Translations under genes and position numbers: made by a program
Shown: positions 18,253 through 28,460 of the stretch, in pieces
Layout: every line of letters starts with the position of its first letter
Numbering within the stretch: position 1 is the stretch's first letter
The notes under the pieces: model-generated
The model's input: the letters and a program-made list of their open reading frames with translations, nothing else
Databases searched by the model: none
Told to the model about the DNA's origin: nothing
Source of the DNA: Streptomyces plumbidurans
GTDB taxonomy: Bacteria; Actinomycetota; Actinomycetes; Streptomycetales; Streptomycetaceae
Length of the DNA: 64,000 nucleotides
Assembly: GCF_019857225.1 (NCBI RefSeq)
Contig: NZ_JAFJSY010000004.1
Span: forward strand, 62,001-126,000
Reading direction: 5' to 3'

Positions 18253-18291
18253 CGGCCCGCCCCCTCCGCACCGCACGGAGGGGGCGGGCCG
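18253..18291 (+). terminator. Strong terminator after the repeat lipoprotein gene
   Basis: Arms of 16 bp at 18253-18268 and 18276-18291 are fully complementary around a 7-base loop, followed by TTCTGG. It separates the lipoprotein gene from the methyltransferase gene. Confidence 0.88.
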
Positions 18292-18475
18292 TTCTGGTGC
18301 GCCGCCGCGGAGGTCAAGGGCCGGTCCACGTAGGGCGCAGCGCAGGGCGAATGTGGCAATTGCCGCAGGCAGTGACCGGGAACGGATGGTCAATTTCCGT
18401 TTCCGCTCGCCCTGTTGGCGGGCGATCAGTAGCCTCAGCTCGAACACCGGATCGCCTACGCCCTTGGAGAGATAG

Positions 18476-19288
18476 ATGGATCGTCCCGCCTGGGCACCAC
18501 GGAGCATCGACATCTCGGTGCCGAGTGTCGCGCGGATCTACGACTACTACCTGGGCGGTTCGCACAACTTCGAGGTCGACCGGGAGGCGGCCCGCAAGGC
18601 GATGGAGTTCATGCCGGGACTCCCCAAGGTCATGCAGGCCAACCGGGCGTTCATGCAGCGTGCGGTGCGCTTCGCCCTTGGCGAGGGCATCGACCAGTTC
18701 CTGGACGTCGGTTCGGGCATCCCCACCTTCGGCAACGTCCACGAGGTCGCCCAGTCGGCCCGGCCCGGCGCCCGCGTCGTGTACATCGACCACGACCCGG
18801 TCGCCGTCGCCCACAGCCAGGCGGTCCTCGCGGGCAACGAGGACGCCGCCGCCGCCGCGGCCGACCTCCGCAAGCCCCTGGAGATCCTCGCGAGCGACGA
18901 GGTGCAGCGACTGATCGACCTGAATCGGCCAGTGGCGCTGCTTCTCGTTGCCATACTGCACTTCGTGGAAGACGAGGACGACCCGTACGGGGCGGTGGCC
19001 CAGCTGCGCGACGCGCTCGCGCCCGGCAGCCTGCTGATCCTCACCCATGCCTCGTACGAGGGAATCCCGCTCCCCGCCGAGCGGGCCGCGGGGACGGTGG
19101 ACGTGTACAAGGACATTCGCAACCCGCTGATCATGCGTTCGCGCGAGGAGATCGCGCAGTTCTTCGAGGGGTACGACATGGTGGAACCGGGACTGGTGTC
19201 GATGCCGCACTGGCGGCCCAGGACGGCACCGGAGGACGAGGATCCTTATGCCTTCTCCGGGTTCGCCGGCGTGGGGCGTACGGCGTGA
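18476..19288 (+). CDS. SAM-dependent methyltransferase, PF04672 (DUF574) family
   Basis: A 270-residue member of the actinobacterial S-adenosyl-methyltransferase family. Family marks are VARIYDYYLGGSHNFEVDREAA at the N-terminus, the SAM-binding motif FLDVGSGIPTFGNVHEVA, VVYIDHDPVAVAH for the ribose-binding acidic residue, and LLLVAILHFVEDEDDP. The substrate is unknown for the whole family. GGAGAG lies before ATG 18476. The stop overlaps the start of the GGDEF-EAL gene (GTGA, 4 bp), so the two are translationally coupled and probably function together. A second family member is at 42679. Confidence 0.88.
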   Translation: MDRPAWAPRSIDISVPSVARIYDYYLGGSHNFEVDREAARKAMEFMPGLPKVMQANRAFMQRAVRFALGEGIDQFLDVGSGIPTFGNVHEVAQSARPGARVVYIDHDPVAVAHSQAVLAGNEDAAAAAADLRKPLEILASDEVQRLIDLNRPVALLLVAILHFVEDEDDPYGAVAQLRDALAPGSLLILTHASYEGIPLPAERAAGTVDVYKDIRNPLIMRSREEIAQFFEGYDMVEPGLVSMPHWRPRTAPEDEDPYAFSGFAGVGRTA

Positions 19289-21420
19289 CCGCGGAACCGG
19301 ACGGGCCCAAGGACAGACTGCGCAGGTTCGCGACGATCTGGAGCCGGGCGGTCTTCCCGGTCACCTCGACGTCGCTGACCCGGCCGGAGTTCGAGCAGCA
19401 ACTCCTGCCACTGGCGCGGCGGTTGACCGACGCGCTGCACTCCCGGGCCGCCGCCGCGGACGAGGGCAGGGCGGTCGGTGCCGCCCTCGTCGCCGCCCAC
19501 TGCACCGACCCCGAGGCGCTCACCCGCACCCTGGACTGCGTCGACGCCTATCTGGTGCTCTACTGCGGCGAGGACGGCGACCCCGAGGAACTGCGCTCGC
19601 GCTGCGCGCGGTTGCAGCACACGATGGCCGCCGGGTTCGCGCAGGCGCTGCGCGAGCGGACGCTCGCCGAGCAGGAGGCGATCTCCGCGGCGGCGCTGAA
19701 GGCGCAGGGTGTGGTGGCGCAGGCCCTGCACGCGACCGAGGCCCGCTTCCGCGCGGTCTTCGAGGGCGCGGCGATAGGGATCAGCATCGCCGACCTGGAG
19801 GGCAACATCCTTCAGGTCAACGGCGCGCTGCTGCGGATGTTCGGCCTGACCGAGCAGCACTTCCACACCCGTAACGTCAAGGCCTGGACCCACCCCGAGG
19901 ACGCGCCCCAGACCTGGACGCTCTACGACGAACTCGTCCGCGGCGAGCGCGAGCACTACCACGTCGAGAAGGCGTTCTACCGACCTGACGGAACGGTCCT
20001 GTGGACCAATCTGACGGTCTCGCTGCTGCGCGATGCGGACGGCAACCCGCAGTACCAGCTGGCCCTCATGGAGGACACCACCGAGCGCCGGCTGCTCAAT
20101 CTGCGCCTGCGCTACGAGGCCACCCACGACGCGCTCACCGGTCTGCCCAACCGCACGTTCTTCTTCGAGCGCCTGGAGAAGGCGCTGGGCGCGGGGGACG
20201 GCCAGCGCTTCGGGCTGTGCTACCTCGACCTGGACGGCTTCAAGACCGTCAACGACAGCCTCGGCCACGCGGCCGGTGACCGGCTGCTGGTGGAGGTCGC
20301 CGACCGGCTGCAGGCCTGCGCGACCGCGCCCGGGGAGATGGTCGCGCGGCTCGGCGGCGACGAGTTCGTGGCGCTGACCACCGGACCCGACACCGAGCGC
20401 GACGTCGACGAACTCGCCGCGCGCATCATGAACGCGCTGGTCACGCCGGTCAGCATCGACGGCCGTTCGCTGACCGTGCGCGGCAGCATCGGCATCGTGG
20501 AGGGCCCGTCGGGGGAGCGCAGCCCGGCGGAGGTGCTGCGCAGCGCCGACATCACCATGTACCGGGCAAAGTCGGCCGGCGGCAATCGCTTCGAGCTCGC
20601 CGACGAGGAGGCCGACGCCCGCGCCATCACCCGGCACGGTCTGACCACCGCGCTGCCGACGGCGCTGGACCGGGGCGAGTTCTTCATCGAGTACCAGCCG
20701 CTGGTGCACCTCGGCGACGGCAGTGTGCGCGGCGCCGAGGCCCTGGTGCGCTGGCTGCATCCGCAGCACGGCGTGCTCGGCCCGGACCGCTTCATCCCGC
20801 TCGCCGAGCACACCGGCCTGATCGTGCCGCTGGGCCGCTGGGTGCTGGAGCAGTCGGTGCGCCAGGCCCGCGAATGGCGTGAACGCTACGTCGACGCGGG
20901 GCCCCTGCGCATCAACGTCAACCTCTCGCCCTGCCAGCTCACGCACCCGGCTCTGGTGCAGGACACGGTCGACATCCTGGAGCGCGCGGGCGTCGCACCG
21001 GACGCGCTCTGCCTGGAGGTCACCGAGTCCGCGCTCATCGGCGCCGACGACGCGCTGCTGAAGCCGTTGCGGCGGCTCGCGGAGATGGGCGTGGACATCG
21101 CCCTTGACGACTTCGGCACCGGCTACTCGAACCTCGCGAACCTGCGCCGCCTCCCGGTGAGCATCCTCAAGCTGGACCGCTCCTTCACCCAGAGCATGCA
21201 GCAGTTCCCGGCGGACCCCGTCGACCTCAAGATCGTGGAGGGGATCGTCGCACTCGCCCACTCCCTGGACCTCGCGGTGACCGTCGAGGGCGTCGAGACC
21301 GGGGCGCAGGCCGAGCAACTCCGCATACTGGGCTGCGACACGGCCCAGGGCTGGTACTACGCCCGCCCGGGCCCACCGGACCGCCTGCACGACCTGGCGT
21401 TGGTGGACGCGACGGGTTGA
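19285..21420 (+). CDS. rmdA: PAS-GGDEF-EAL cyclic-di-GMP protein, probable RmdA orthologue
   Basis: A 711-residue cytosolic protein: an N-terminal helical region (1-145), PAS/PAC (about 150-270), GGDEF (about 275-440) and EAL (about 455-705). The GGDEF active site LGGDEF is intact at 357-361. The EAL signature is present (GAEALVRW) with the later catalytic motifs DDFGTGYSNLANLRRLP, VEGVET and QGWYYARP, so both cyclic-di-GMP synthesis and breakdown look possible. S. coelicolor RmdA has this domain order and is a phosphodiesterase controlling development. The symbol is given on that basis and on recalled synteny with SCO0928. The GTG start overlaps the methyltransferase stop by 4 bp. Confidence 0.85.
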   Translation: MTAEPDGPKDRLRRFATIWSRAVFPVTSTSLTRPEFEQQLLPLARRLTDALHSRAAAADEGRAVGAALVAAHCTDPEALTRTLDCVDAYLVLYCGEDGDPEELRSRCARLQHTMAAGFAQALRERTLAEQEAISAAALKAQGVVAQALHATEARFRAVFEGAAIGISIADLEGNILQVNGALLRMFGLTEQHFHTRNVKAWTHPEDAPQTWTLYDELVRGEREHYHVEKAFYRPDGTVLWTNLTVSLLRDADGNPQYQLALMEDTTERRLLNLRLRYEATHDALTGLPNRTFFFERLEKALGAGDGQRFGLCYLDLDGFKTVNDSLGHAAGDRLLVEVADRLQACATAPGEMVARLGGDEFVALTTGPDTERDVDELAARIMNALVTPVSIDGRSLTVRGSIGIVEGPSGERSPAEVLRSADITMYRAKSAGGNRFELADEEADARAITRHGLTTALPTALDRGEFFIEYQPLVHLGDGSVRGAEALVRWLHPQHGVLGPDRFIPLAEHTGLIVPLGRWVLEQSVRQAREWRERYVDAGPLRINVNLSPCQLTHPALVQDTVDILERAGVAPDALCLEVTESALIGADDALLKPLRRLAEMGVDIALDDFGTGYSNLANLRRLPVSILKLDRSFTQSMQQFPADPVDLKIVEGIVALAHSLDLAVTVEGVETGAQAEQLRILGCDTAQGWYYARPGPPDRLHDLALVDATG

Positions 21421-21452
21421 GCCGGACGGCGCTTCGGGTGCCGGATGTGCAA

Positions 21453-21481
21453 GGGGGCGAGCGAGGGGATCGCTCGCCCCC
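21453..21481. terminator. Terminator hairpin, copy 1
   Basis: GGGGGCGAGCG (21453-21463) pairs with CGCTCGCCCCC (21471-21481). It lies 33 bp after the stop of the GGDEF-EAL gene and can end that transcript. Confidence 0.85.
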
Positions 21482-21593
21482 TTGCCGTACGTGCGGCGGA
21501 GCGTCATGCGGCGCTGCCGCGCAGGAGCGCCCGACGGCGACAGGCCGGGCGCCGACGCGGGCCCGTGACGGTGTTTCGGGCGCCGGACGCACC

Positions 21594-21624
21594 GGGGGGC
21601 GAGCGAGGGGATTGCTCGCCCCCC
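21594..21624. terminator. Terminator hairpin, copy 2
   Basis: GGGGGGCGAGC (21594-21604) pairs with GCTCGCCCCCC (21614-21624). It lies 22 bp after the stop of the minus-strand MFS-Usp gene and is nearly identical to copy 1. Confidence 0.85.
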
Positions 21625-21645
21625 TTGCCGTACCGCAGCAAAGCG

Positions 21646-23367
21646 TCAGGCGGCGCTGCCCCGCAGTTCCGTGAGTGCGTCGTGGGTCAGTGGGCGGGGG
21701 GCGTGGTCGGGGTCCACCAGGACGACCGTGCATGCGGCGCTGTGGGTCAGGGCCATGGTCAGGCTGCCGTCGGTGAACTGGACGAGTGCGCCGTGCGGGG
21801 AGCGGCCGACGGCGACGGCGCGGGCGCCGATGCGGGCCGCGTGCCGGGCCAGGAGACGGCCGGCCGCCGCGTGGTCGCCGACGCTGACGAGGATCTGCCC
21901 GGTGGCGGTGACGCCCTGCCCGGCGAGCCGTTCGAGGTGGCGGGTGACCGCGCGCCGCGCCTCGTCGGCGGGTTCGGTGTCGGCCGCCTGTTCCTCGACG
22001 ACGGCGGTCTGCTGGACGTGCACCACCTCCAGCGGGCTGCCGCTCTCGCGGGCCAGCCGGGCGGCCGCGTCCACGATGCCGTCCGCACGCTCGTGCGCGC
22101 CGACGGCCACGAGGACCGGAGCCGCGCCCGGCGCGGCGGGAGCGGTGACCGGGGTGAGCACCGGGCCGACCTGCTCGCCCTCCTCCGCGCGCGACTCGGC
22201 CTGCCGCAGCAGCTTGTGACCGGTGGCGAGGACGGGGATGGCGACGACGAAGGTGGCGGCACCGAGGTAGAACGGCACACTCAGGTCGGTGGCGTCGGCC
22301 AGCTTCCCGGCGACGTAGGGCGCCAGACCCCCGCCGATGAAGCGCAGGAAGCCGTACGCGGAGGAGGCGACCGGCCGCTCCACGGGCGACACCAGCATGA
22401 CGGCCTGGGTGGTCAGGGTGTTGTTGATGCCGATGAAGGCGCCGCTGACGATGACCGCCACGATGACCACGGCGGGCGTGTCGACCCCGGCCGCGATGAC
22501 GGCCATCACGATCCCGAGGCCGAGCAGATTGGCGTAGAGCACGGGTGCGGTGCCGTACCGCCCCTGCAGACGCGGGGCGAAGAACACGCTGAACGCGGCC
22601 ACCAGCAGACCCCAGCCGGTGAACACCAGGCCGAGCTGGTGGGCGCTGAGCTCCATCGGGTAGGGCGCGTACCCGAGCATCGTGAAGAAGCCCCAGTTGT
22701 ACAGCAGCGCCATGATGCCCATGGTCAGCAGCCCGCGGTGGCGCAGCGCCTTGAGCGGGGCCAGCGCCGAGGTGGGTTTGGCCGGCTTGGGCAGCGTCGG
22801 GACGAAGGCCAGCGTCGCCGCCAGGGCTATCGCCATCAGCACGGCCACGCCGAAGAAGGGACCGCGCCAGCTGATGGCCCCCAACTCGCCGCCGAGCAGC
22901 GGCCCCACGGCGATGCCGAGGCCGAGGGCGGTCTCGTAGAGGATGATCGCGCCACCGAAGCCACCGCTGGCCGAGGCGACGATGACGGCCAGGGAGGTGG
23001 CGATGAACAGGGCGTTGCCCAGCCCCCAGCCCGCGCGGAAGCCGACGATGCCGTTGATGGAGCCGGAGGTGCCGGCCAGCGCGGCGAAGACCACGATGAC
23101 GGCGAGCCCCACCACGAGGGTGCGCTTGGCGCCGAGCCGGCTGGAGACCCAGCCGACGATCAGCATGGCGACGGCCGTGACGATCAGATAGCTGCTGAAC
23201 AGCAGCGAGACCTGGCTGGGAGTCGCGTGCAGGCTGTCGGCCAGGGCAGGCAGGATCGGGTCGACCAGGCCGATGCCCATGAACGAGATCACGCAGGCGA
23301 ACGCGACGGCCCAGACGGCCTTCGGTTGCTTGAAGGGGCTTGCGGCCCGCTCGTGCGAAGCACTCAT
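21646..23367 (-). CDS. MFS transporter with C-terminal universal-stress-protein domain
   Basis: A 573-residue fusion. Residues about 15-400 form a 12-helix MFS drug/H+ antiporter-like transporter. It has GWVSSRLGAKRTLV (motif A region) and a motif-C-like stretch in TM5 (ETALGLGIAVGPLLGGELG). Residues about 430-555 resemble a UspA domain (PVLVAVGAHERADG, VVHVQ, ARAVAVGRSPHG, and a final ACTVVLV). The Usp domain could bind nucleotide and gate transport; this is inference. It follows a MarR gene by 46 bp on the same strand and is probably controlled by it. Confidence 0.87.
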   Translation of the reverse strand: MSASHERAASPFKQPKAVWAVAFACVISFMGIGLVDPILPALADSLHATPSQVSLLFSSYLIVTAVAMLIVGWVSSRLGAKRTLVVGLAVIVVFAALAGTSGSINGIVGFRAGWGLGNALFIATSLAVIVASASGGFGGAIILYETALGLGIAVGPLLGGELGAISWRGPFFGVAVLMAIALAATLAFVPTLPKPAKPTSALAPLKALRHRGLLTMGIMALLYNWGFFTMLGYAPYPMELSAHQLGLVFTGWGLLVAAFSVFFAPRLQGRYGTAPVLYANLLGLGIVMAVIAAGVDTPAVVIVAVIVSGAFIGINNTLTTQAVMLVSPVERPVASSAYGFLRFIGGGLAPYVAGKLADATDLSVPFYLGAATFVVAIPVLATGHKLLRQAESRAEEGEQVGPVLTPVTAPAAPGAAPVLVAVGAHERADGIVDAAARLARESGSPLEVVHVQQTAVVEEQAADTEPADEARRAVTRHLERLAGQGVTATGQILVSVGDHAAAGRLLARHAARIGARAVAVGRSPHGALVQFTDGSLTMALTHSAACTVVLVDPDHAPRPLTHDALTELRGSAA

Positions 23368-23413
23368 GTGCGGTTCTCTTCCGGGGAGTTGAGGGTCACA
23401 GGGGTGGCGGACG

Positions 23414-23887
23414 TCAGTCGAGGTCGTGGATCGCGCGCGCGAGGGCGGGCAGGGCGGTCCGCACCGCGTCCTGCTCCGGCCCGGACAGTCGGCCGACGAC
23501 CTCCTGCAGCGCCTGGGTGCGCTCGGTGCGCCGCTGCCGGAAGACCTCCATGCCCGCGTCGGTGGCCTCGACCAGCACGCCCCGCCCGTCCCGGCTGTCG
23601 GCGGTGCGCCGGACCAGACCCGCCCGCTCCAGCCGGGTGACCAACTGGGTCATGTTGGGCTGGGACACCCGCTGGGTGCGGGCCAGATCGGTCAGCCGGC
23701 AGGCACCCTCGCGGCCGAGGAAGCCGAGCACGGACGAGGCGGCGGTGCTCAGACCGCCGGTGGTGGCGCTGCGGCGGACGTAGAGCACCAGTTGCTCCAC
23801 GGCGATCATCAGCGCCTCCGGTGACGCCTGTGTGTCTTCGTCCGGCGGCGCCTGGGCATCCGCCGGTTCCATAACCCGCTTATGCAT
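23414..23887 (-). CDS. MarR family transcriptional regulator
   Basis: A 157-residue winged-helix regulator with the MarR core: LTDLARTQRVSQPNMTQLVTRLERAGLVRR as the recognition helices and DSRDGRGVLVEATDAG as the wing. It probably represses the downstream MFS-Usp gene and itself, releasing on binding a small compound. Two in-frame ATGs are possible: 23887 and 23872. I prefer 23887 because TTGTTT-N17-CATAAT places the transcription start on that codon, giving a leaderless mRNA. Either start lies within the inverted repeats at 23870-23900. Confidence 0.88.
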   Translation of the reverse strand: MHKRVMEPADAQAPPDEDTQASPEALMIAVEQLVLYVRRSATTGGLSTAASSVLGFLGREGACRLTDLARTQRVSQPNMTQLVTRLERAGLVRRTADSRDGRGVLVEATDAGMEVFRQRRTERTQALQEVVGRLSGPEQDAVRTALPALARAIHDLD

Positions 23888-23900
23888 AACCGCATTATGC
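23870..23900 (-). promoter_or_regulatory. Putative MarR operator, two overlapping inverted repeats
   Basis: CATAA-N5-TTATG at 23870-23884 and GCATAA-N5-TTATGC at 23884-23900 share sequence, with TTATGCATAA (23880-23889) between. Such 16-17 bp palindromes are typical for MarR dimers. They cover the start codon and the -10 box, so binding would block transcription. Confidence 0.65.
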
Positions 23901-23922
23901 AGATAGATGTAACTTGAAACAA
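23894..23922 (-). promoter_or_regulatory. Promoter of the marR-MFS operon
   Basis: On the minus strand, TTGTTT (23922-23917) and CATAAT (23899-23894) are separated by 17 bp. The -10 box overlaps the distal operator arm and lies 6 bp before ATG 23887. Confidence 0.55.
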
Positions 23923-23951
23923 GGTGCCGAGGGCGACTGTCCGCGGGCCGG

Positions 23952-24839
23952 CTAGCGCTCCAGCAGCATCCGCTGCAACTCCCGTGCCGCGCGCGGCGGC
24001 GCCACATCGCTGCGGTGCGCCAGGGCGATCGTGCGGTGCAGTCCGGGCCGGGCCAGCGGTGTCACCCGCAGCCCGCGTCCCGACCGGGCGGCCACCATGC
24101 GCGGCACGACCGCCAGGCCCAGCCCCGCCCGGACGAATCCGAGGACCGCGTCCATCTCGCCGCCCTCGACCGCGAAGTCCGGCTCGAACCCCTCGGCGCG
24201 GCAGGCGGCCACCGTCAGTTCGCGCAGGTCGTAGCCGTGCCGGAACATCACCAGGCGCTCGCCCTCCAGGTCGGCGATGCGGACGGTGCGCCGGCCCGGA
24301 CCGCCCGGCGCCGCCGACTCCGGGGACGACACCACGACCAGGTCCTCGCGCAGCAGCTCCACCGTGGTCAGTGCCGGGGACGGCGTCGGCAGCGGCAGGA
24401 CGACCAGGGCGAGGTCGAGGGCGCCGCGGGCGAGCTCCCGTACGAGATCGTGGGAGCCGCCCTCCTCGATCAGCAGCCGGATGCCCGGGTAGCGGTCGTG
24501 AAAGGCGCGCAGCACGTCCGGCAGCAGACCCGTGCACACGCTCGGCGTCGCGCCCAGCCGGACCCGGCCGCTGCGCAGCTGCACCAGCTCCTGCACCTCG
24601 TGCCGGGCGGTGTCCGCGTCGGCCAGGATGCGGCGGGCCAGCGGCAGCAGCGCCTCGCCCGCGTCGGTGAGGGTGATGTTGCCGCGCGCCCGCAGGAACA
24701 GATCGGCCCCCAGCTCCCGCTCCAGCGCCTTGATCTGCTGGGACAGGGACGGCTGGGCGACGTGCACCAGATCCGCGGCCCGGGTGAAGTGCCGGGTCTC
24801 CGCGACGGCGACGAAGTACTGAAGCTGCTGGAACTGCAT
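23952..24839 (-). CDS. LysR family transcriptional regulator
   Basis: A 295-residue LysR regulator. The N-terminal helix-turn-helix is [40 protein letters not shown] in outline, with the recognition helix around [16 protein letters not shown] two-lobe effector-binding domain follows from about residue 90. ATG 24839 is chosen because LysR proteins begin a few residues before the FVAVAE helix. It is divergent from sdhCAB over 84 bp containing a T-N11-A-type palindrome, so it probably regulates that operon in response to a metabolite. Confidence 0.9.
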   Translation of the reverse strand: MQFQQLQYFVAVAETRHFTRAADLVHVAQPSLSQQIKALERELGADLFLRARGNITLTDAGEALLPLARRILADADTARHEVQELVQLRSGRVRLGATPSVCTGLLPDVLRAFHDRYPGIRLLIEEGGSHDLVRELARGALDLALVVLPLPTPSPALTTVELLREDLVVVSSPESAAPGGPGRRTVRIADLEGERLVMFRHGYDLRELTVAACRAEGFEPDFAVEGGEMDAVLGFVRAGLGLAVVPRMVAARSGRGLRVTPLARPGLHRTIALAHRSDVAPPRAARELQRMLLER

Positions 24840-24846
24840 GGTGTCA

Positions 24847-24865
24847 CGATAGCTCGCACCTATCG
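24847..24865. promoter_or_regulatory. LysR-type binding site CGATAG-N7-CTATCG
   Basis: A perfect inverted repeat at 24847-24852 and 24860-24865 with T and A at the T-N11-A spacing. It lies between the lysR start and the sdhC -10 box (TAGCGT, 24910-24915), a usual position for a LysR autoregulatory and activating site. Confidence 0.65.
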
Positions 24866-24923
24866 AATCAAGCCGCACCATGTCTTGGACCGATCGGCCC
24901 TCGCGGGCCTAGCGTCTTGACTC

Positions 24924-25631
24924 ATGGCTCTGGCAACGCGGACGGACCGACGGCCGTCCATGGCACGCACCGTGTGGGACAGCTCCGTCGGCAAGAAGAC
25001 GGTGATGGCGGTCAGCGGCGTGATCATGCTGCTGTACCTGGTCGCGCATGTGATCGGCAACCTGAAGATCTTCTTCGGTGCGGGGGAGTTCAACCACTAC
25101 GCGCACTGGCTGCGCACCGTCGGCGAGCCCTTCATGCACTACGAGTGGACGCTCTGGCTGATCCGAATCGTCCTCGTCGTCGCGGTCGTCGCCCACGCCG
25201 TCTCCGCCTACCAGCTCAGCCGCCGCGACATCAGGGCCCGCCCGAGCAAGTACGTGCACAAGAAGCCCGCGGCGAGCTACGCCACGCGCACCATGCGCTG
25301 GGGCGGGATCATCCTCGCCCTGTTCATCGTGTGGCACATCCTCGACCTGACCACCGGCACCGTGCACTCCGGCGGCTTCCAGCAGGGCCACCCGTACCAG
25401 AACGTCGTGGACACCTTCTCCACCTGGTACGGCAACGTCATCTACATCGTGGCGATGCTCGCCCTCGGCCTGCACATCCAGCACGGCTTCTGGAGCGCCG
25501 CGCAGACCCTCGGCGTCGGCAGCCGCACCCGCGACCGCGCCCTGAAGATCACTGGCAACGTCCTCGCACTGCTGCTCACGGCCGGCTTCATCGCCGTACC
25601 CGTGGGCGTCATGACCGGAGTGGTGAGCTGA
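24924..25631 (+). CDS. sdhC: Succinate dehydrogenase cytochrome b subunit
   Basis: A 235-residue membrane subunit with five helices, the one-polypeptide di-heme cytochrome b type. His residues in [32 protein letters not shown] and [10 protein letters not shown] are the expected heme ligands. It anchors SdhA and SdhB and passes electrons to menaquinone. TAGCGT lies 8 bp before the ATG and there is no strong Shine-Dalgarno sequence. It is first in an operon with sdhA (2-bp gap) and sdhB. Streptomyces often carry another sdh set elsewhere, so this may be the secondary, LysR-controlled one. Confidence 0.9.
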   Translation: MALATRTDRRPSMARTVWDSSVGKKTVMAVSGVIMLLYLVAHVIGNLKIFFGAGEFNHYAHWLRTVGEPFMHYEWTLWLIRIVLVVAVVAHAVSAYQLSRRDIRARPSKYVHKKPAASYATRTMRWGGIILALFIVWHILDLTTGTVHSGGFQQGHPYQNVVDTFSTWYGNVIYIVAMLALGLHIQHGFWSAAQTLGVGSRTRDRALKITGNVLALLLTAGFIAVPVGVMTGVVS

Positions 25632-25633
25632 AC

Positions 25634-27582
<1,949 letters not shown>

Positions 27583-27586
<4 letters not shown>

Positions 27587-28332
27587 AGCTCACCCTGCGC
27601 GTCTGGCGGCAGAAGAACGCCGACGCCGAAGGCACCATGTCCACGTACGAGGTGGACAACATCTCCTCCGACATGTCCTTCCTGGAGATGCTCGACACCC
27701 TCAACGAGGAGCTCATCCTCAAGGGCGAGGACCCGGTCGCCTTCGACCACGACTGCCGCGAGGGCATCTGCGGCGCCTGCTCGCTCGTCATCAACGGCGA
27801 CGCGCACGGGCCCGAGCGCACCACCACCTGCCAGCTGCACATGCGGTCCTTCAAGGACGGCGACACCATCGACATCGAGCCGTGGCGGGCCTCCGCCTTC
27901 CCGGTGATCAAGGACCTCGTCGTCGACCGCTCGGCCTTCGACCGGATCATCCAGTCCGGCGGCTACATCACCGCACCCACCGGCGCCGCACCCGAGGCCC
28001 ACGCCACACCCGTACCGAAGCCGGACGCCGACTTCGCCTTCGAGCACGCGGAGTGCATCGGCTGCGGAGCCTGCGTGGCGGCCTGCCCGAACGGCGCGGC
28101 GATGCTCTTCACCTCCGCCAAGATCAACCACCTCAACACGCTGCCGCAGGGCGCACCCGAGCGCGAGACCCGCGTCCTGGACATGGTGGCCCAGATGGAC
28201 GAAGAGGGCTTCGGCGGCTGCACGTTGACCGGCGAGTGCGCCACCGCCTGCCCGAAGGGCATCCCGCTGATGTCCATCACCAGCATGAACAAGGAATGGC
28301 TGCGGGCCACGCGCAAGGTGGCCAAGCGCTAG
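27583..28332 (+). CDS. sdhB: Succinate dehydrogenase iron-sulfur subunit
   Basis: A 249-residue iron-sulfur protein. The [2Fe-2S] site is [19 protein letters not shown] with a later TTTCQLH. The two C-terminal clusters use [14 protein letters not shown] and [16 protein letters not shown]. All cysteines are present. It links FAD in SdhA to heme in SdhC. Its ATG overlaps the sdhA stop by 4 bp. Two hairpins follow within 100 bp and probably end the operon. Confidence 0.95.
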
Positions 28333-28373
28333 CCGTATTGAGCCGCCGCATTGGGCACGCGGCGCTCGAAAGA

Positions 28374-28396
28374 CGTCCGCCGACAAGAGGCGGACG
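28374..28396 (+). terminator. Hairpin downstream of sdhB
   Basis: CGTCCGCC (28374-28381) pairs with GGCGGACG (28389-28396) around a 7-base loop, 41 bp after the sdhB stop. It directly abuts a second, longer hairpin. Confidence 0.6.
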
Positions 28397-28431
28397 GGCG
28401 GGGCCGGGAGTGGTGCTCCCCGGCCCCGCCC
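28396..28431 (+). terminator. GC-rich terminator downstream of sdhB
   Basis: GGGCGGGGCCGGGAG pairs with CTCCCCGGCCCCGCCC with one bulged base and a loop of about 5 bases. With the adjacent hairpin it forms a double terminator. Confidence 0.75.
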
Positions 28432-28460
28432 CGCATGTGCGGGGTCTGTAGGGTTCGGGC

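Larger units (their letters stand above)
21425..21665. repeat. Imperfect duplication of about 98 bp at 142-bp offset, carrying a terminator and a gene 3' end
   Basis: The block 21567-21665 (approach sequence, hairpin, TTGCCGTAC, then the last codons of the MFS-Usp gene) recurs with mismatches at 21425-21523. Stop-codon-equivalent TCA triplets lie at 21646 and 21504, exactly 142 bp apart. The leftward copy contains a decayed piece of the gene's 3' end. Confidence 0.75.

Noticed and set aside
19246..21507. A 753-codon minus-strand frame over the GGDEF-EAL gene
   Set aside because: Antisense to a complete multidomain gene; composition typical of a GC-rich shadow frame.
21445..23640. A 731-codon plus-strand frame across the MFS-Usp and MarR genes
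   Set aside because: Crosses two genes and their operon junction antisense; low-complexity Asp/Gly/His composition.
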